DNA of 64,000 nucleotides, from the NCBI GenBank assembly GCA_944472135.2, contig OX235267.1, positions 33,077,312 to 33,141,311 on the forward strand, in the 5' to 3' direction. The notes under the pieces are model-generated. The model did not search any database and had not been told where the DNA came from. It saw only the letters and a program-made list of their open reading frames with translations. How positions within the stretch are numbered: position 1 is the first letter of the stretch; each line of letters begins with the position of its first letter. The stretch comes from Trichobilharzia regenti (Eukaryota > Platyhelminthes > Trematoda > Strigeidida > Schistosomatidae). Shown in pieces: positions 12,081 to 23,765 of the stretch. Made by a program: the position numbers and the translations under genes.

Positions 12081-13663
12081 ATGGTTAATCAAAGTAAAAA
12101 GCAACGAACCCACTCCCCTGTAAAACTGGTGTCTAATTTAACGTCCTTGATTGCTACATCAAGCAACACACCCCCTACAAACGGCTATAATGAGTCACAT
12201 AACTCACTTGTATGCCGTAAGCGTCGAGCTGTAACTGAGGATAAAACTGTACTGACAGCTAGTATTAGCACTACTCCTAAAAATTCAGTACCCTCTGCTC
12301 ATACAGAACCCTCCCTTCACCTTATGTGCTTATCGAAAAACTCCAGCCATCAAGCTCTTCTTCAGTACTATCTTCAGAAATAGAACTTCTAAAGTTGTCT
12401 ATAGGTGAACTTAAGGCTGAGTTAAGGGAAATAAAAAACAGCAAGTCAGTAAATGCTGGAAACATCGAAACCGATACCGAGATATCCAAATTATCAGATC
12501 AGATCAGCGATATCAGATCGCAGGTCTGTGAATTGACACCTCTAACTATCCTCATGAAAACTGTAAACCTTAACAAGCTTGACACAGAATCGGTAACTAA
12601 GGTAGATAACCTCATTAATTTTGTTACCACAGAAGTAACAAAACGACTCGACGCAAAACTGAGTGCTATTGTCTACAACGTTCCGGACAATGAGGCACTA
12701 AAAAAGGTACAGCGCATCTTACTTAGTGAAGCGAAAATGCCTAACTCCAAGACTAAGTGCTATAGGCTGAAGAAGAGTCAACATGAGAAGTGTTGTCCTA
12801 TTCGTTTTCAGTTCGAAACACCGGCAGAGACCAGAAAATTCATTCACTCCCAACACACCCTATCGCAAGCCAGAAACTACAAACATATAAAGGTCGGGGT
12901 GGACAAAACAGTCATAGAAAGGCGCGCATACAACTATCTTGCTAAGACTAATTGTGAAATAGGTAATAGGACATTGCAAGCAGCCATTATTCCCAACCCT
13001 GTGAAAGATACAGTAGACCCCACCGCATCACCCCTCTCAAAACACACAGAAATATCCCATCAGAGTGCAACACCAGCCGAAAGGCCACTAGACTGTAACC
13101 AAATAAATAACAAAACCATACCACCTATCACCGCAGAATCTAAAATGCCATTAAATAACCCCAGAAAAAAAGCCAAAACCCCCCGAAATTCGACTTTGTC
13201 TTCTCCTAGCCATAACTTCATTGCTAAAGGTAAGGAAAATATGCCCCTAAATCATACAAACAAAAACAGTGGCAGCTTAAATAAACCCACACTTCCCACG
13301 GTCAATAGTACTAGCACCCACAACGTGCTAAATCGCACCATGGCACACACTGATATCCAATGTCACAACAATGTCACCCTCAATAGTACAAGTGGTAATA
13401 GTCAGAACTCGGCTATCAACAACTTAGGGTCTTCAGAGTATGGCACACAAACAAATTTTGACCGGATATATGGTACAAGTCTGCTGGGAACTAACCCACA
13501 ATGCAGTACACATGAAACCCACACAAGGACACAACTAGCATCAAACAATAGGTGGAATAATAAGCCATGGTCATCACAAGGATCCAATCATTTTTTATCC
13601 CCCGCGTCCCTGTCAGCGTTGAAAAAACAGCTGGTAGGGATGTTAACACTCCTAAACCACTAG
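12081..13663 (+). pseudogene. Retrotransposon ORF1 protein (one frameshift)
   Basis: The frame opens with ATG at 12081 (MVNQSKKQRTHSP) and is basic, Ser/Thr-rich and probably disordered for about 85 residues. It then needs a shift near 12326-12340 to join the following 440-residue frame, suggesting a single-base indel in this copy. After the shift there is a Leu/Glu/Lys-rich segment (about 12378-12460, IELLKLSIGELKAELREIK) with coiled-coil character. A basic central part (about 12680-12960) follows, then a long Asn/Ser/Thr/Pro-rich tail. ORF1 proteins of this group bind element RNA; no CCHC knuckle or clear RRM was seen. The last 97 bases overlap ORF2 in another frame. Confidence 0.65.
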
Positions 13664-16600
13664 AGCTGGCTCCCTCCTTGCATGAAAACAGGAACGGTCT
13701 AGTGCACCCGTATCCATTAGGCACACTTGACACCTGCACAAATATAGGTCAAATAAAGAACCCTACCCACTTCTGTAACCTGACTAAAAATAAAAATTCC
13801 TCGGTCTATAGCAAATCCAGTACTCCAACTCCTAATTCTTCACCGAAAACAGCACACACCAACTCGATAGACATAGGTGAGCATGATGCTGAAACTCCTC
13901 TTAACATAGGATCATCATGTCAAGCAGAACTACTGGGTGCTGAACCATATTCGGGGCTGACTAACGAACTTAAATACTTCAAATGCTACTTCAACTCTCA
14001 TCTTTACCTAATCCTCATAAATGCTAGATCTGTTCTAAATAAATTGCCGATGCTCAGAGCACTCACAGTAATATACAAACCCCCTGTAATTGTCATCACT
14101 GAATCTTGGTGTCATTCGAACATCTTGGATGAAGAAATAAGCTTAGATAACTACACACACTTTCGGTGTGACAGGGAAGGTGGTAAGGGAGGGGGTTGTC
14201 TCATGTACTTTCTGAATGCACTTACTGTATCACAGCTAGAAAGTAGTACACTTAACATGCCTGAGACTCTATGGGTTAATGTACACTTAAATAACGTAAC
14301 AGCATTAATTGGATGCACCTACAGAGCACCTGGCACCTTTAGTAATTACGAGACCCAACTTATTAATACTCTGGAGCAATTATCCGACTTACAATACGAC
14401 CATAAGATCCTATGTGGGGACTTTAACTTACCTGAAATCAACTGGGATATACCCACAGGCCCAACTAAATTTGATAAGTTCTTAGGCACACTGGATATAC
14501 TTGGCTGGAAACAAACTGTCACTACTCCCACAAGAGGTAATAACGTACTAGACTTAATCTTCTGCCACAATATAAGCCCCCTTTCAACGCTAGTAGGTTC
14601 TGAGTTTCCAGGGAGCGACCACAAAACAGTGGTATGTGCACTGCCACTTCCGCTGAGTAGCAATGCATCTCATACCTCCACTTCACAACAAGTAATATAT
14701 AGGAACTATAGTAAGGCAAACTGGGCCTTGGTAGAATCAATGCTAAGATCCTCCAAATGGGATGAATACTTCACTACTGATGACCTATCGAGAGCCCTAA
14801 CCATCTTCTACCATAACACTAACACATGCTTAGATGCTGTCATTCCACTCCAAACACTAAAGGTTTCCCCACACAGAAAGTCATTCATAAAACCAAAGGA
14901 TCGTACGAAACTGAAGAGACTCTCAACAAGTTACTTCAAACACCACGACTTTGGCACTCTAGGTCTAATACTTAACACCCTTAGCTCCATCTCACAAGCT
15001 CGAGATCACCGTATGAGAAAGGAAGAACGCATCGCAGTAGCCAGTCCTGCTAGAGTGTATGCACTCACAGAAATCTTAAGGAAGCGAATGAATCGCAAAA
15101 ATCACAGCATTTCTCTCCTCATAGACAAAGGTAGGCTATGCACTAACTCTGCAGACATATGTGAACTATTCAACAAAACGTTTGCAGGTAACTACCTTAA
15201 GCCCTCAGTCCAGCTACTCGATATACACCCTATTACTAATATGGCACAAACTCCATCTCCACTCACACCAAACCAAATCAGCACTGTTCAATTCACTTAC
15301 GCTAATATTAACCAAACTATAAGAACCCTCAAAAGTTCAAAAGGTTTCGGTACCGACGGTATATCATCTTACTTCTATAAATATGGTGGCCCTGACATTC
15401 CTCTACTGCTTCTTAAAATATTCACAATGTCCCTAGAAACCCAAACTTACCCTGACATATGGAAGACAACATTCATTATGCCTAAACACAAATCTGGCTC
15501 GAAAACTGAAGTCAGTAACTACCGGCCGATCAATATCACACCTATAGCATCTAGAATCATGGAGAGACTAGTCAAAGATAACCTAATCAAACATATGCTT
15601 AGCTGCAATATTATAAGTCCGAACCAACATGGATTCCTGAAATCCAGATCATGTTTAACATGTCACCTAGACTTCTTCAATTTTGTAACCAGCAGTCGTG
15701 ACAGACGGCAACTAGTACTTGTCATCTACTTTGACATTTCTAAGGCATTTGACCGTGTTGACCATTTACTGCTAACAAATAAGCTGAACTCCTTAGGAAT
15801 ACGTGACCCATTATTAGGATGGCTTAAATCATTCCTTAACAATAGGTCCCAAATAGTTAAACTCGGGTCTGCAACCTCCAAACCTAGCCCTATCACTTCT
15901 GGTGTAGTACAAGGTAGTGTCATTGGACCCCTCCTATTTACACTATACATCAATGACATATGCGCTTGCTTCACGCACGGGAAACCATTCATCTTTGCAG
16001 ATGACCTAAAAGTAGCTTATACATTCCAAAGTGATGACTTAGGGAACTTCGAGAATGTAGTGCAGAAGGAATTAGATAAAATGACTGCTTGGTCGTCCCT
16101 ATGGAATCTCCAATTCAATCTGAAAAAATGTGGCTGGATCTGCTTCGGTGCACCCTCAATTGACCTGAAATTAACGCTTCAATCTGCTAACCTAACCAGA
16201 CTCCGAAGTGTCGTTGACCTAGGCCTGAGGTACTCTAGTGACTTGACATTCTCTGAGCAAGTAGCATCACAGACTAGAAAATCGAGGATGCTCTTAGGAT
16301 GCATACTCAGGAACTTTCACGACAATGAAGCCAAGCTAATTCTGTACAAAACATGTGTCAGACCACTACTAGAATACTGTCCATTTATTATAAGCAGCAC
16401 TCGCACACGTGATAAGCTAAGGATGGAAAGTATCCAACGATATTTTACCTCAAAACTACTTGGCTATGATTGTAAGAAAGACTACATCTCACGGTGCATG
16501 ATCCTAAAACTTGACCCACTTTGGACAAGGCGACTTATTATAAACCTAATATTCTTCTTTAAGGTCCTTCACAAAATATCATTCTCAGGTAACAGGGACA

Positions 16601-16863
16601 TACAATTCGCACAGGAAGGTTCTTACGATCTGCGTAACCAAACTTCCACAGTGACAACTCATTCTTTTAAGTCAACACTCCGTGAAAACTTCTTCACAGT
16701 CATGTATTCTAAAATATGGAATAGCCTACCCCTAGATGTCAGAACTTGCTCTTCGGTTACAAGTTTCAAACGCTCTCTGCATAGACTGTTTCACTCTACT
16801 GATTATATCAATAAACTATTTACTCCTAAAACGAATCAACTACTAATCTACTACAGCACCTAA
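13567..16863 (+). CDS. Retrotransposon ORF2: AP-type endonuclease + reverse transcriptase, 1098 aa
   Basis: This is the enzyme that nicks target DNA and copies element RNA at the nick (target-primed reverse transcription). Residues 1-145 form a low-complexity N-terminus. The endonuclease spans about 146-360: LILINARSVLNKL at about 147, ITESWC at about 176, LCGDFNLPEINW at about 281 and the catalytic SDHK at about 350. RT spans about 590-860: GFGTDGISS, YRPINITPIASRIMERLV, HGFLKSRSC, YFDISKAFD (first catalytic Asp), VVQGSVIGPLLFTLYINDI, and FADD at about 809. A thumb and C-terminal domain follow. The frame is uninterrupted and all catalytic boxes are present, so the protein may be functional. 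The first ATG lies inside ORF1, so the true start could be later, or translation may be coupled to ORF1. The last 236 codons recur at 21032-21737 in inverse. Confidence 0.88.
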   Translation: MVITRIQSFFIPRVPVSVEKTAGRDVNTPKPLELAPSLHENRNGLVHPYPLGTLDTCTNIGQIKNPTHFCNLTKNKNSSVYSKSSTPTPNSSPKTAHTNSIDIGEHDAETPLNIGSSCQAELLGAEPYSGLTNELKYFKCYFNSHLYLILINARSVLNKLPMLRALTVIYKPPVIVITESWCHSNILDEEISLDNYTHFRCDREGGKGGGCLMYFLNALTVSQLESSTLNMPETLWVNVHLNNVTALIGCTYRAPGTFSNYETQLINTLEQLSDLQYDHKILCGDFNLPEINWDIPTGPTKFDKFLGTLDILGWKQTVTTPTRGNNVLDLIFCHNISPLSTLVGSEFPGSDHKTVVCALPLPLSSNASHTSTSQQVIYRNYSKANWALVESMLRSSKWDEYFTTDDLSRALTIFYHNTNTCLDAVIPLQTLKVSPHRKSFIKPKDRTKLKRLSTSYFKHHDFGTLGLILNTLSSISQARDHRMRKEERIAVASPARVYALTEILRKRMNRKNHSISLLIDKGRLCTNSADICELFNKTFAGNYLKPSVQLLDIHPITNMAQTPSPLTPNQISTVQFTYANINQTIRTLKSSKGFGTDGISSYFYKYGGPDIPLLLLKIFTMSLETQTYPDIWKTTFIMPKHKSGSKTEVSNYRPINITPIASRIMERLVKDNLIKHMLSCNIISPNQHGFLKSRSCLTCHLDFFNFVTSSRDRRQLVLVIYFDISKAFDRVDHLLLTNKLNSLGIRDPLLGWLKSFLNNRSQIVKLGSATSKPSPITSGVVQGSVIGPLLFTLYINDICACFTHGKPFIFADDLKVAYTFQSDDLGNFENVVQKELDKMTAWSSLWNLQFNLKKCGWICFGAPSIDLKLTLQSANLTRLRSVVDLGLRYSSDLTFSEQVASQTRKSRMLLGCILRNFHDNEAKLILYKTCVRPLLEYCPFIISSTRTRDKLRMESIQRYFTSKLLGYDCKKDYISRCMILKLDPLWTRRLIINLIFFFKVLHKISFSGNRDIQFAQEGSYDLRNQTSTVTTHSFKSTLRENFFTVMYSKIWNSLPLDVRTCSSVTSFKRSLHRLFHSTDYINKLFTPKTNQLLIYYST

Positions 16864-18014
16864 AAAACGCACTTCAACACCCTTAGCAATCTAAAAACTA
16901 TAAATAAACTAGCAGCATGGATGCATAAAGACTTAGTACGGAACATACAGGAATAGTTTACCCTTAGAAATAGGACGTGTCACTTTATTGTAACCTTCAA
17001 ACGCTTGCTATATAAACTGTTTTATCCCAAAGTCTATCCCTACCAGAACTCATTACTTACTTCTAAAACGCATCAGTCATTAGAACACTAAAACGCTCAG
17101 ACTCATTAATACACATCATGACACTAAATAAACTCTAAGACTTCGCATAAATACGTAAAAAAACAACTAAAATTAAATTTTTACTAAATTATATTATACA
17201 ATTGACATAAACATTTATATATACATACATTATAATGTCCTTTTAATGTTCACATACTTTCTCTTTCTGGTATTATGCTGCTCCTATTCATCTTCTGGTC
17301 GAGGTCGAACAACCCTGCATCTAAACTGAAATGAGGATTAATTCCAAACCATCTACCTCATAACCACCCAAATTCCATGAACGATCCAATTCTACCATTT
17401 GAAGACGCTGGCGAACATGCTGTAAATGAGTATTCATGATCTGAAATGAAGAAGCAACTGGTTTTCAAACAGTTTTCAACATTTTACTCAACTTACGAAT
17501 ACAGTCCGCCATGCAGACACAAATGGAGCAAATGGAGAATTCTGGAATCGACCTCGGCACCATTTGATGCAGTAAAACAATCCAACATGACCTTATCTAG
17601 TTTTCGCATCCACGATCAAATTTCTTTCCTGTTATAAAACTACGATAAGACTGCTGAAAAATGGAATAAATATATCACTGATCTCAACATAATACATCAA
17701 TAAACTTTGAGCCAAGGGTGCTGTTCACAACAAAGTTATGTAAGAGGAATGACTTCAAGCTTTTTTCCCAGATATCCGCATTACATTCATCTGATGTCTG
17801 GGTTTTTTTTAATGCGAAGACAATATTTCTATATCTCTTTATGTGCTACACAAACAGACTTTATAGCAGACTGTTCCGACTGACTTTGATGTCAGAAAGA
17901 ACAACCAAACTGTAAATTCATCATACATCAAATTATGTGAAATTTATATAATAACTTATCCATGGCTGTACAATTGGTATGTTCCTGCATGAACAGGAAG
18001 AAATATATTATTAT
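16156..18014 (+). repeat. Left arm of a 5.6-kb inverted repeat
   Basis: The reverse complement of this segment is found at 19873-21737. It starts inside ORF2, runs through its 3' UTR and continues for about 730 bp of non-element sequence containing a 63-codon frame. The two encoded ORF2 tails differ at only about four of 235 residues, so the arms are about 98% identical. Inner breakpoints lie in short AT runs. Confidence 0.92.
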
Positions 18015-18469
18015 GGTCACAACAAATATATTGCTTGGTACCTGTCAGCCACGTCTCGTAAACCGTTAATGCCCGGCATGCCTAACAAGAGGGCAAGGTA
18101 ATATGACTACTGGCTCAGCTTCTGAGTATATGGTGAACTCAGGCAACGCAGCTTCAACAGAGACACCCATCAAGATTGCACACAAACTAAGCAGTATGAT
18201 GCAAAAAGAGTAACTGCGATTCAGCATATATGTATAGAGAGGACTCTGACGAATCCTCAATGTAAACAAGAACTCCATACACAAATTCTGTAGATTTTCG
18301 TTTTACACACTGGTCTTGGTATCGATCCCAAATGATCACTTCAATTTTTAATTAGAGGGAAAAGAGCAAAAGGTTCAGCAAAGATATTTTTCGACGAAAT
18401 ATCACCAACTGAAAGTGAATCTTTTGATGAATATGTTACCCTGGTGCAAAGCAAATGAGGTGAGAATGT

Positions 18470-19811
18470 CAAGTCAGATTTGAACAGGAGCCTCAAATCC
18501 ATCAAAGTACAGAAGAAGTTCCTCATCAATCCCAACAAATTTGCTTTCAATCGCTTCTTCGTCAGCATGTCTACGTTACAAATAGGAGCCCTATCTTTAG
18601 ATTTGAAATTTTGTGATGTAAATCTATACAGTAACAGACTGCACACGTATGTCTAATTCAAAAATCTTGTTGGCCAAAAAAGCGACGTTACTCCTGTCTC
18701 TGATGAAGATTTCTTACATTTCAAGGCTACAATTTTCGACTGCTGTAATCAATATCTCAACACAGAAACTAAAGTCCTACACCTCCTGGTAAAGGAACAT
18801 AAATGGCAGCCTAAAGACTTGAGGAACAAAAGATGTCTAATCATCACACATCCAGTCAAAGGTTTAGGAGTGGTCCCTACGGATAAAGATGTGTATTTCA
18901 ACAAAATGAAATCTCTAATCTCCGATGATTAAAAATTTTCAATACCAAGCAATGAGAGGAGTAGGACAGAATAGATGGAACAGCAATTGAAAGATGTTCT
19001 TAGGAGAACGAAGGACGAATGCCTCATAATTGATGATCTATTTGAACGTCTGAGACCAGCAGGATCCATTATCCCTCGACTCTACGATCTACCACAGGCG
19101 CAAAAAGCAGGTCTGCCAAAGCGTGACTAATTTAAGACACGTAGGGATCACCGTACCATCCGACTCCCAAATGGTTTTTCCGAAATACTAGAGCCTGTGA
19201 GAAAACAACTCTTTAATTACCCTCTACGAGATACTTTTAAGTTTATTGAATGCATAAGGAACTTGAATGTAAATGTCAAGCGAATGTAATCACTGGACGT
19301 AGAATCTCTATTCACTAATGTGCAGCTCATAAACAATTTGTTTCCTTTGCAAATATATGGATTACGAAAATCTGAGCATCGGAATGCCAACCTCATACCT
19401 GAAAGAGTTGTTATTATGGTTCACACTTGACGGACAACTTACATTCAACGACGCCATCTGTAGACATAAAGGCGTGATTGTTATGGGCTCTCCCCTTGGC
19501 CCAATTTAGCAGACTGATTCATGGCCAGCCTGGAGGATGGGATCTTAAAATCAACACTGGACAAGTTGCTGCTGTGCAAAGGATGCGTCGATGACACTTT
19601 TATAGATTTTCAGGATGATTCCGACTTAAATTGTATGTTACAGGAGTTTAATTACTGCCATCCTCCAACTAAATTCACAATGGAATTTGAAAATGAATCA
19701 AATATTCCATTCCTGGACTTGGAATTGATGAAAGGAGCTGACGGAACTTTGAAAAGATCTATACATAGAAAACCAACATGGAACGGACAACTGACAAACT
19801 TCTACAGTTAG
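18470..19811 (+). pseudogene. Penelope-like element reverse transcriptase relic
   Basis: Occupies the centre of the large inverted repeat. In order: an N-terminal piece (KFLINPNKFAFNRFFVSMST, about 18514), an HLL-KEHKW segment (about 18780), GSIIPRLYDLPQ (about 19069), ETLEPVRKQL-like sequence (about 19190), SLDVESLFTNV (about 19291, first catalytic Asp), VGMPTSYLKELLLW-like sequence (about 19382), GVIVMGSPLGP (about 19473), and CVDDTFIDFQDD (about 19586, the YVDDT box with Y changed to C). Then come the YCHPPTKFTMEFE and IPFLDLELM blocks. Order and motifs are those of Penelope-like RTs. Several stops and frameshifts make it a pseudogene. It ends abruptly near the right arm of the inverted repeat, with no GIY-YIG domain. 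Confidence 0.87.
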
Positions 19812-19872
19812 ATACCTATCAGCCGTAAAAGGGTACTCATCATCTCGCTAGCTCACCATACCAGAAGCATTT

Positions 19873-21737
19873 AATAATAATATATATTTCTTCCTGTTCA
19901 TGCAGGAACATACCAATTGTACAGCCATGGATAAGTTATTATATAAATTTCACATAATTTGATGTATGATGAATTTACAGTTTGGTTGTTCTTTCTGACA
20001 TCAAAGTCAGTCGGAATAGTCTGCCATAAAGTCTGTTTGTGTAACACATAGAGACACATAGAAATATTGTCTTCGCATTAAAAGAAACCCAGACATCAGA
20101 TGAATGTAATGCGGATTCTGGGAAAAAAGCCTGAAGTCATTCCTCTTACATAACTTTGTTGTGAACAGCACCCTTGGCTCAAAGTTTATTGATGTATTAT
20201 GTTGAGATCAGTGATATATTTATTCCATTTTTCAGCAGTCTTATCGTTGTTTCATAACAGGAAAGAAATTTGATCGTGGATGCGAAAACTAGATAAGGTC
20301 ATTTTGGATTGTTTTACTGCATCAAATGGTGCCAAGGTCGATTCCAGAACTCTCCATTTGCGCCGTTTGTGTCTGCATGGCGGACTGTATTCGTCAGTTG
20401 AGTGAAATGTTGAAAACTGTTTGAAAACCAGTTGCTTCTTCATTTCAGATCATGAATACTCATTTACAGCATGTTCATCAGCGTCTTCAAATGGTAGAAT
20501 TGGATCGTTCATGGAATTTGGGTGGTTATGAGGTAGATGGTTTGAAATTAATCTTCATTTCAGTTTAGATGCAGGGTTGTTCGACCTCGACCAGAAGATG
20601 AATAGGATCAGCATAATACCAGAAAGAGAAAGTATGTGAACATGAAAAGGACATTAATAATTTATGCACTTATAAATGTTTATGTCAATTGTATATTTTA
20701 CTTTAGTTAACCTTTCCCCAAATTGTAGTTGTGTTTTCACGTATTTATGCGAGGTCATAGAGTTTATTTAGTGTCATGATGTGTATTAATGAGTCTGAGC
20801 GTTTTAGTGTTCTAATGACTGATGCGTTTTAGAAGTAAGTAATGAGTTCTGGTAGGGATAGACTTTGGGATAAAACAGTTTATATAGCAGGTGTTTGAAG
20901 GTTACAATAAAGTGACACGTCCTATTTCTAGGGGTAAACTATTCCTGTATGTTCCGTACTAAGTCTTTATGCATCCATGCTGCTAGTTTATTTATAGTTT
21001 TTAAATTGCTAAGGGTGTTGAAGTGCGTTTTTTAGGTGCTGTAGTAGGTTAGTAGTTGATTCGTTTTAGGAGTAAATAGTTTATTGATATAATCAGTAGA
21101 GTGAAACAGTCTATGCAGAGAGCGTTTGAAACTAGTAACCGAAGAGCAAGTTCTGACATATAGGGGTAGGCTATTCCATATTTTAGAATACATGACTGTG
21201 AAGAAGTTTTCACGGAGTGTTGACTTAAAAGAATGAGTTGTCACTGTGGAAGTTTGGTTACGCAGATCGTAAGAACCTTCCTGTGCGAATTGTATGTCCC
21301 TGTTACCTGAGAATGATATTTTGTGAAGGACCTTAAAGAAGAATATTAGGTTTATAATAAGTCGCCTTGTCCAAAGTGGGTCAAGTTTTAGGATCATGCA
21401 CCGTGAGATGTAGTCTTTCTTGCAATCATAGCCAAGTAGTTTTGAGGTAAAATATCGTTGGATACTTTCCATCCTTAGCTTATCACGTGTGCGAGTGCTG
21501 CTTATAATAAATGGACAGTATTCTAGTAGTGGTCTGACACATGTTTTGTACAGAATTAGCTTGGCTTCATTGTCGTGGAAGTTCCTGAGTATGCATCCTA
21601 AGAGCATCCTCGATTTTCTAGTCTGTGATGCTACTTGCTCAGAGAATGTCAAGTCACTAGAGTACCTCAGGCCTAGGTCACCGACACTTCGGAGTCTGGT
21701 TAGGTTAGCGGATTGAAACGTTAATTTCAGGTCAATT
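19873..21737 (-). repeat. Right arm of the 5.6-kb inverted repeat
   Basis: Reverse complement of 16156-18014, with the same internal boundaries between ORF2 tail, 3' UTR and non-element sequence. The outer breakpoint (about 21737) is at the same codon of ORF2 as in the left arm. Beyond it the frame continues only a few codons into unrelated sequence, close to the BEL relic. Confidence 0.92.
21032..21737 (-). pseudogene. 3' end of the CR1/Jockey ORF2 (inverted truncated copy)
   Basis: Encodes the last 235 residues of the ORF2 at 13567-16863, from IDLKLTFQSANLTRL to the stop at 21032, with about four amino-acid differences and no internal stop. It lacks endonuclease and RT catalytic boxes. The frame is fused to 16 unrelated codons upstream (21784-21737). 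It belongs to the right arm of the inverted duplication rather than being an independent insertion. Confidence 0.9.
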
Positions 21738-21880
21738 TGTATCGGTGACTGTTTATGAGACGAGCTCCTATTTCCCAAAAGCATCCTGTCTCAATATGGA
21801 TAACCACCGCGTTTCGTTGAGACGAACATGAAACCAAAGCTAAAAAGATAAGAATGGACTTCACTTTCATAGAAAACACT

Positions 21881-22636
21881 CTATTTGAACCTGGAATTCA
21901 AGGAAGACCTAGAAGCAGATATCCTTAAAAGGAAAATCTCCGATTCCCTGAAAAAGACATTTCCGGCAGCAAATCTGAGAGTGATATTCTCTAGCTGTCC
22001 GTTACTTCGGAGCAACGGGAAGGACAGTGTCAGTGAAGGCTCATTAACCTTTAATGACCAGCTCTTGATACACTGGGCCTCCTCTATACAGGAGCTTATA
22101 TTCACCCACTTCCTTTGCAGTCGAGTTGGTAGGCGTTTCACCATTACCTCTAGGACGGAACTTGAGTTCAGATCACTCATGCAATTCATCGAAATCAGTG
22201 CATTCTTGCAAGTCAACAGATTATCCAAAAACTCAGAGAGTGCCTTGGAGTCATCTTGTAATTGACCACCATTACCCTTAACAGCCTCGAATAATTTCCC
22301 TACCATCATCGAAAGTCTTCCGAATCTTTGACGCAGCATACTCATAGCCTCAGTATATCCTTCATTTGGGGGCATGAACTGACAGCACTGTATAGCTCTT
22401 ACAGCAACTGCAGTGCAATACCTCATCAAATACATCAACTTCGTTTCATCATTTAATAAAAAGCTGCTCAACATGATTTCAAACTCTTTGACAAACTGTA
22501 AATAGTCAGCCGGGTTTCCCTCGAAACAGTGAGGCCCAAATTTAGGCCTATGATCCCTAGACCGCGAAACATGAACAACAGACTCATCATTCTCGGGCAT
22601 CATACATATCATTACAAGTAACAGACAAGTCAACAT
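21881..22636 (-). pseudogene. BEL/Pao LTR-retrotransposon gag fragment
   Basis: A 251-codon frame. Residues about 35-185 carry the DUF1759-type gag signature of BEL/Pao elements: FEGNPADYLQFVKEFEIML, LMYLMRYCTAVAVRAIQCC, and a segment ending NSSSVLEVMVKRLPTRLQRK. The C-terminal 65 residues look like a scrambled or deleted part, and no zinc knuckles, protease, RT or integrase follow before the CR1 tail. Upstream (22640-22930) is probably leader or LTR; a ~45-bp block ending in 'gaccagctcttg' and 'gctgggcctc' recurs inside the fragment (about 22050) and at about 22825, suggesting a local rearrangement. Confidence 0.8.
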
Positions 22637-23224
22637 GGCTTACTTTCCTGCTTGCGTCCAAGACGCTTTGTCCCTTCTTTGACCCAGACATCATCGAACG
22701 TAACCGAAATTCCAAAAAAGCTCCAGATAATGCTTGTTCAAAGAAGACTTGGCCGGCACCAGGACAGACGGACGGAGACTATCCAAACAACTACCAGAAA
22801 CTGTCAATCAAGTCTCATAAACCGTTAATGACCAGCTCTTGCTACGCTGGGCCTCACGCTGTCCCTCGAAGATTTTCAGAAACGCTTAGTATTAACCGAC
22901 GCAAAAACCAAAACACAGTTTGGTGACTCATGAATTCTTTATTCTAACGCCAACATATAACCAGCAATACTGCTTTTACAGAATAAGGTCTAAGAACAAA
23001 TATTACAACAATAAATCACGATATTACTTCTGAGTTTTTCTATCTTCTTTCTGAACAGCGAACGATGAGACGATGACTGGTGTATTGATGCCTCCGCGAA
23101 AATGCAAATTTATGTGTTTATATGAGAATATACATTATTATTATTAAAAATATGGGGAAGTTGAGTCTGAGCAAACAACCATGAACTGATAGTTCAATCC
23201 GCAACTACATTGACAGACTAACTT

Positions 23225-23430
23225 TCGCATATGACCACTTCAAGGTGCGTATATCAGTTTACCTGCTCGTGCGGAGCCAGGTAATTGGGTCGTTCTATGC
23301 GACTCCTATGAAAACGTTTCAGAGAACATTACACCGCGTGTTTGCAGAGAAGAGGAACTGGATGAATCAAGACCACCACCTGTCACAGGCATGTCAACTG
23401 ACTTATCAGAGAGAGTCATTTACAAAGTAA
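23225..23430 (+). pseudogene. Penelope-like GIY-YIG endonuclease relic
   Basis: Translation across one frameshift gives TTSRCVYQFTCSCGA, then an altered YIG (SQVIGSF), then a short basic helix. This is the start of the Cys-rich linker and GIY-YIG nuclease found at the C-terminus of Penelope-like retroelements. The rest of the domain has decayed. It is followed at 23508 by repeat R1. Confidence 0.65.
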
Positions 23431-23507
23431 ACAAAAATCTATCAAAGACAGTGTGTTTCCAACTTCTTTGCAATAATAGTAATGTGTATTTTCATATGAA
23501 CATAAAA

Positions 23508-23765
23508 ATTTACATAAAAATGCATGCCATTTTCACAGGCACGATTAAGTATGATATAATATCAAATCATAGATTGTCTACAAATTAATAATGTTTCAAC
23601 AGTTAAATATTTGATACATGCATATAAATACACTCATTGTCTGCACCAGGCCGCATAGTGATTGGATTGTACAGTTGTCCTCCAGGTTGAGCGGGAAAAT
23701 CGACTTCGTTTCGTTTTCATCCCGTGGTTGTAGGCATACGATAACCAACCAATATTGGGGTGCGT
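23508..23765 (+). repeat. Dispersed repeat R1, copy 2
   Basis: Direct-orientation partner of 11010-11252 with the same conserved core and right end. It sits about 80 bp after a Penelope GIY-YIG relic, which hints that R1 is a terminal part of such an element. Confidence 0.75.

Larger units (their letters stand above)
11830..17215 (+). mobile_element. Near-full-length CR1/Jockey-group non-LTR retrotransposon
   Basis: A roughly 5.4-kb element with an untranslated leader (about 11830-12080), ORF1 (12081-13663, one frameshift), an overlapping complete ORF2 (13567-16863) and a 3' untranslated region. The overlapping ORF arrangement, AP-type endonuclease and RT with an FADD box fit the CR1/Jockey group. 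Both outer ends are estimates; the 3' end is obscured because sequence from 16156 onward is repeated in inverse at 19873-21737. Confidence 0.8.

Noticed and set aside
17446..17637. 63-codon frame in the left inverted arm (mirror at 20252-20443)
   Set aside because: Conserved between arms only because they are about 98% identical; no family recognised and no evidence of selection.
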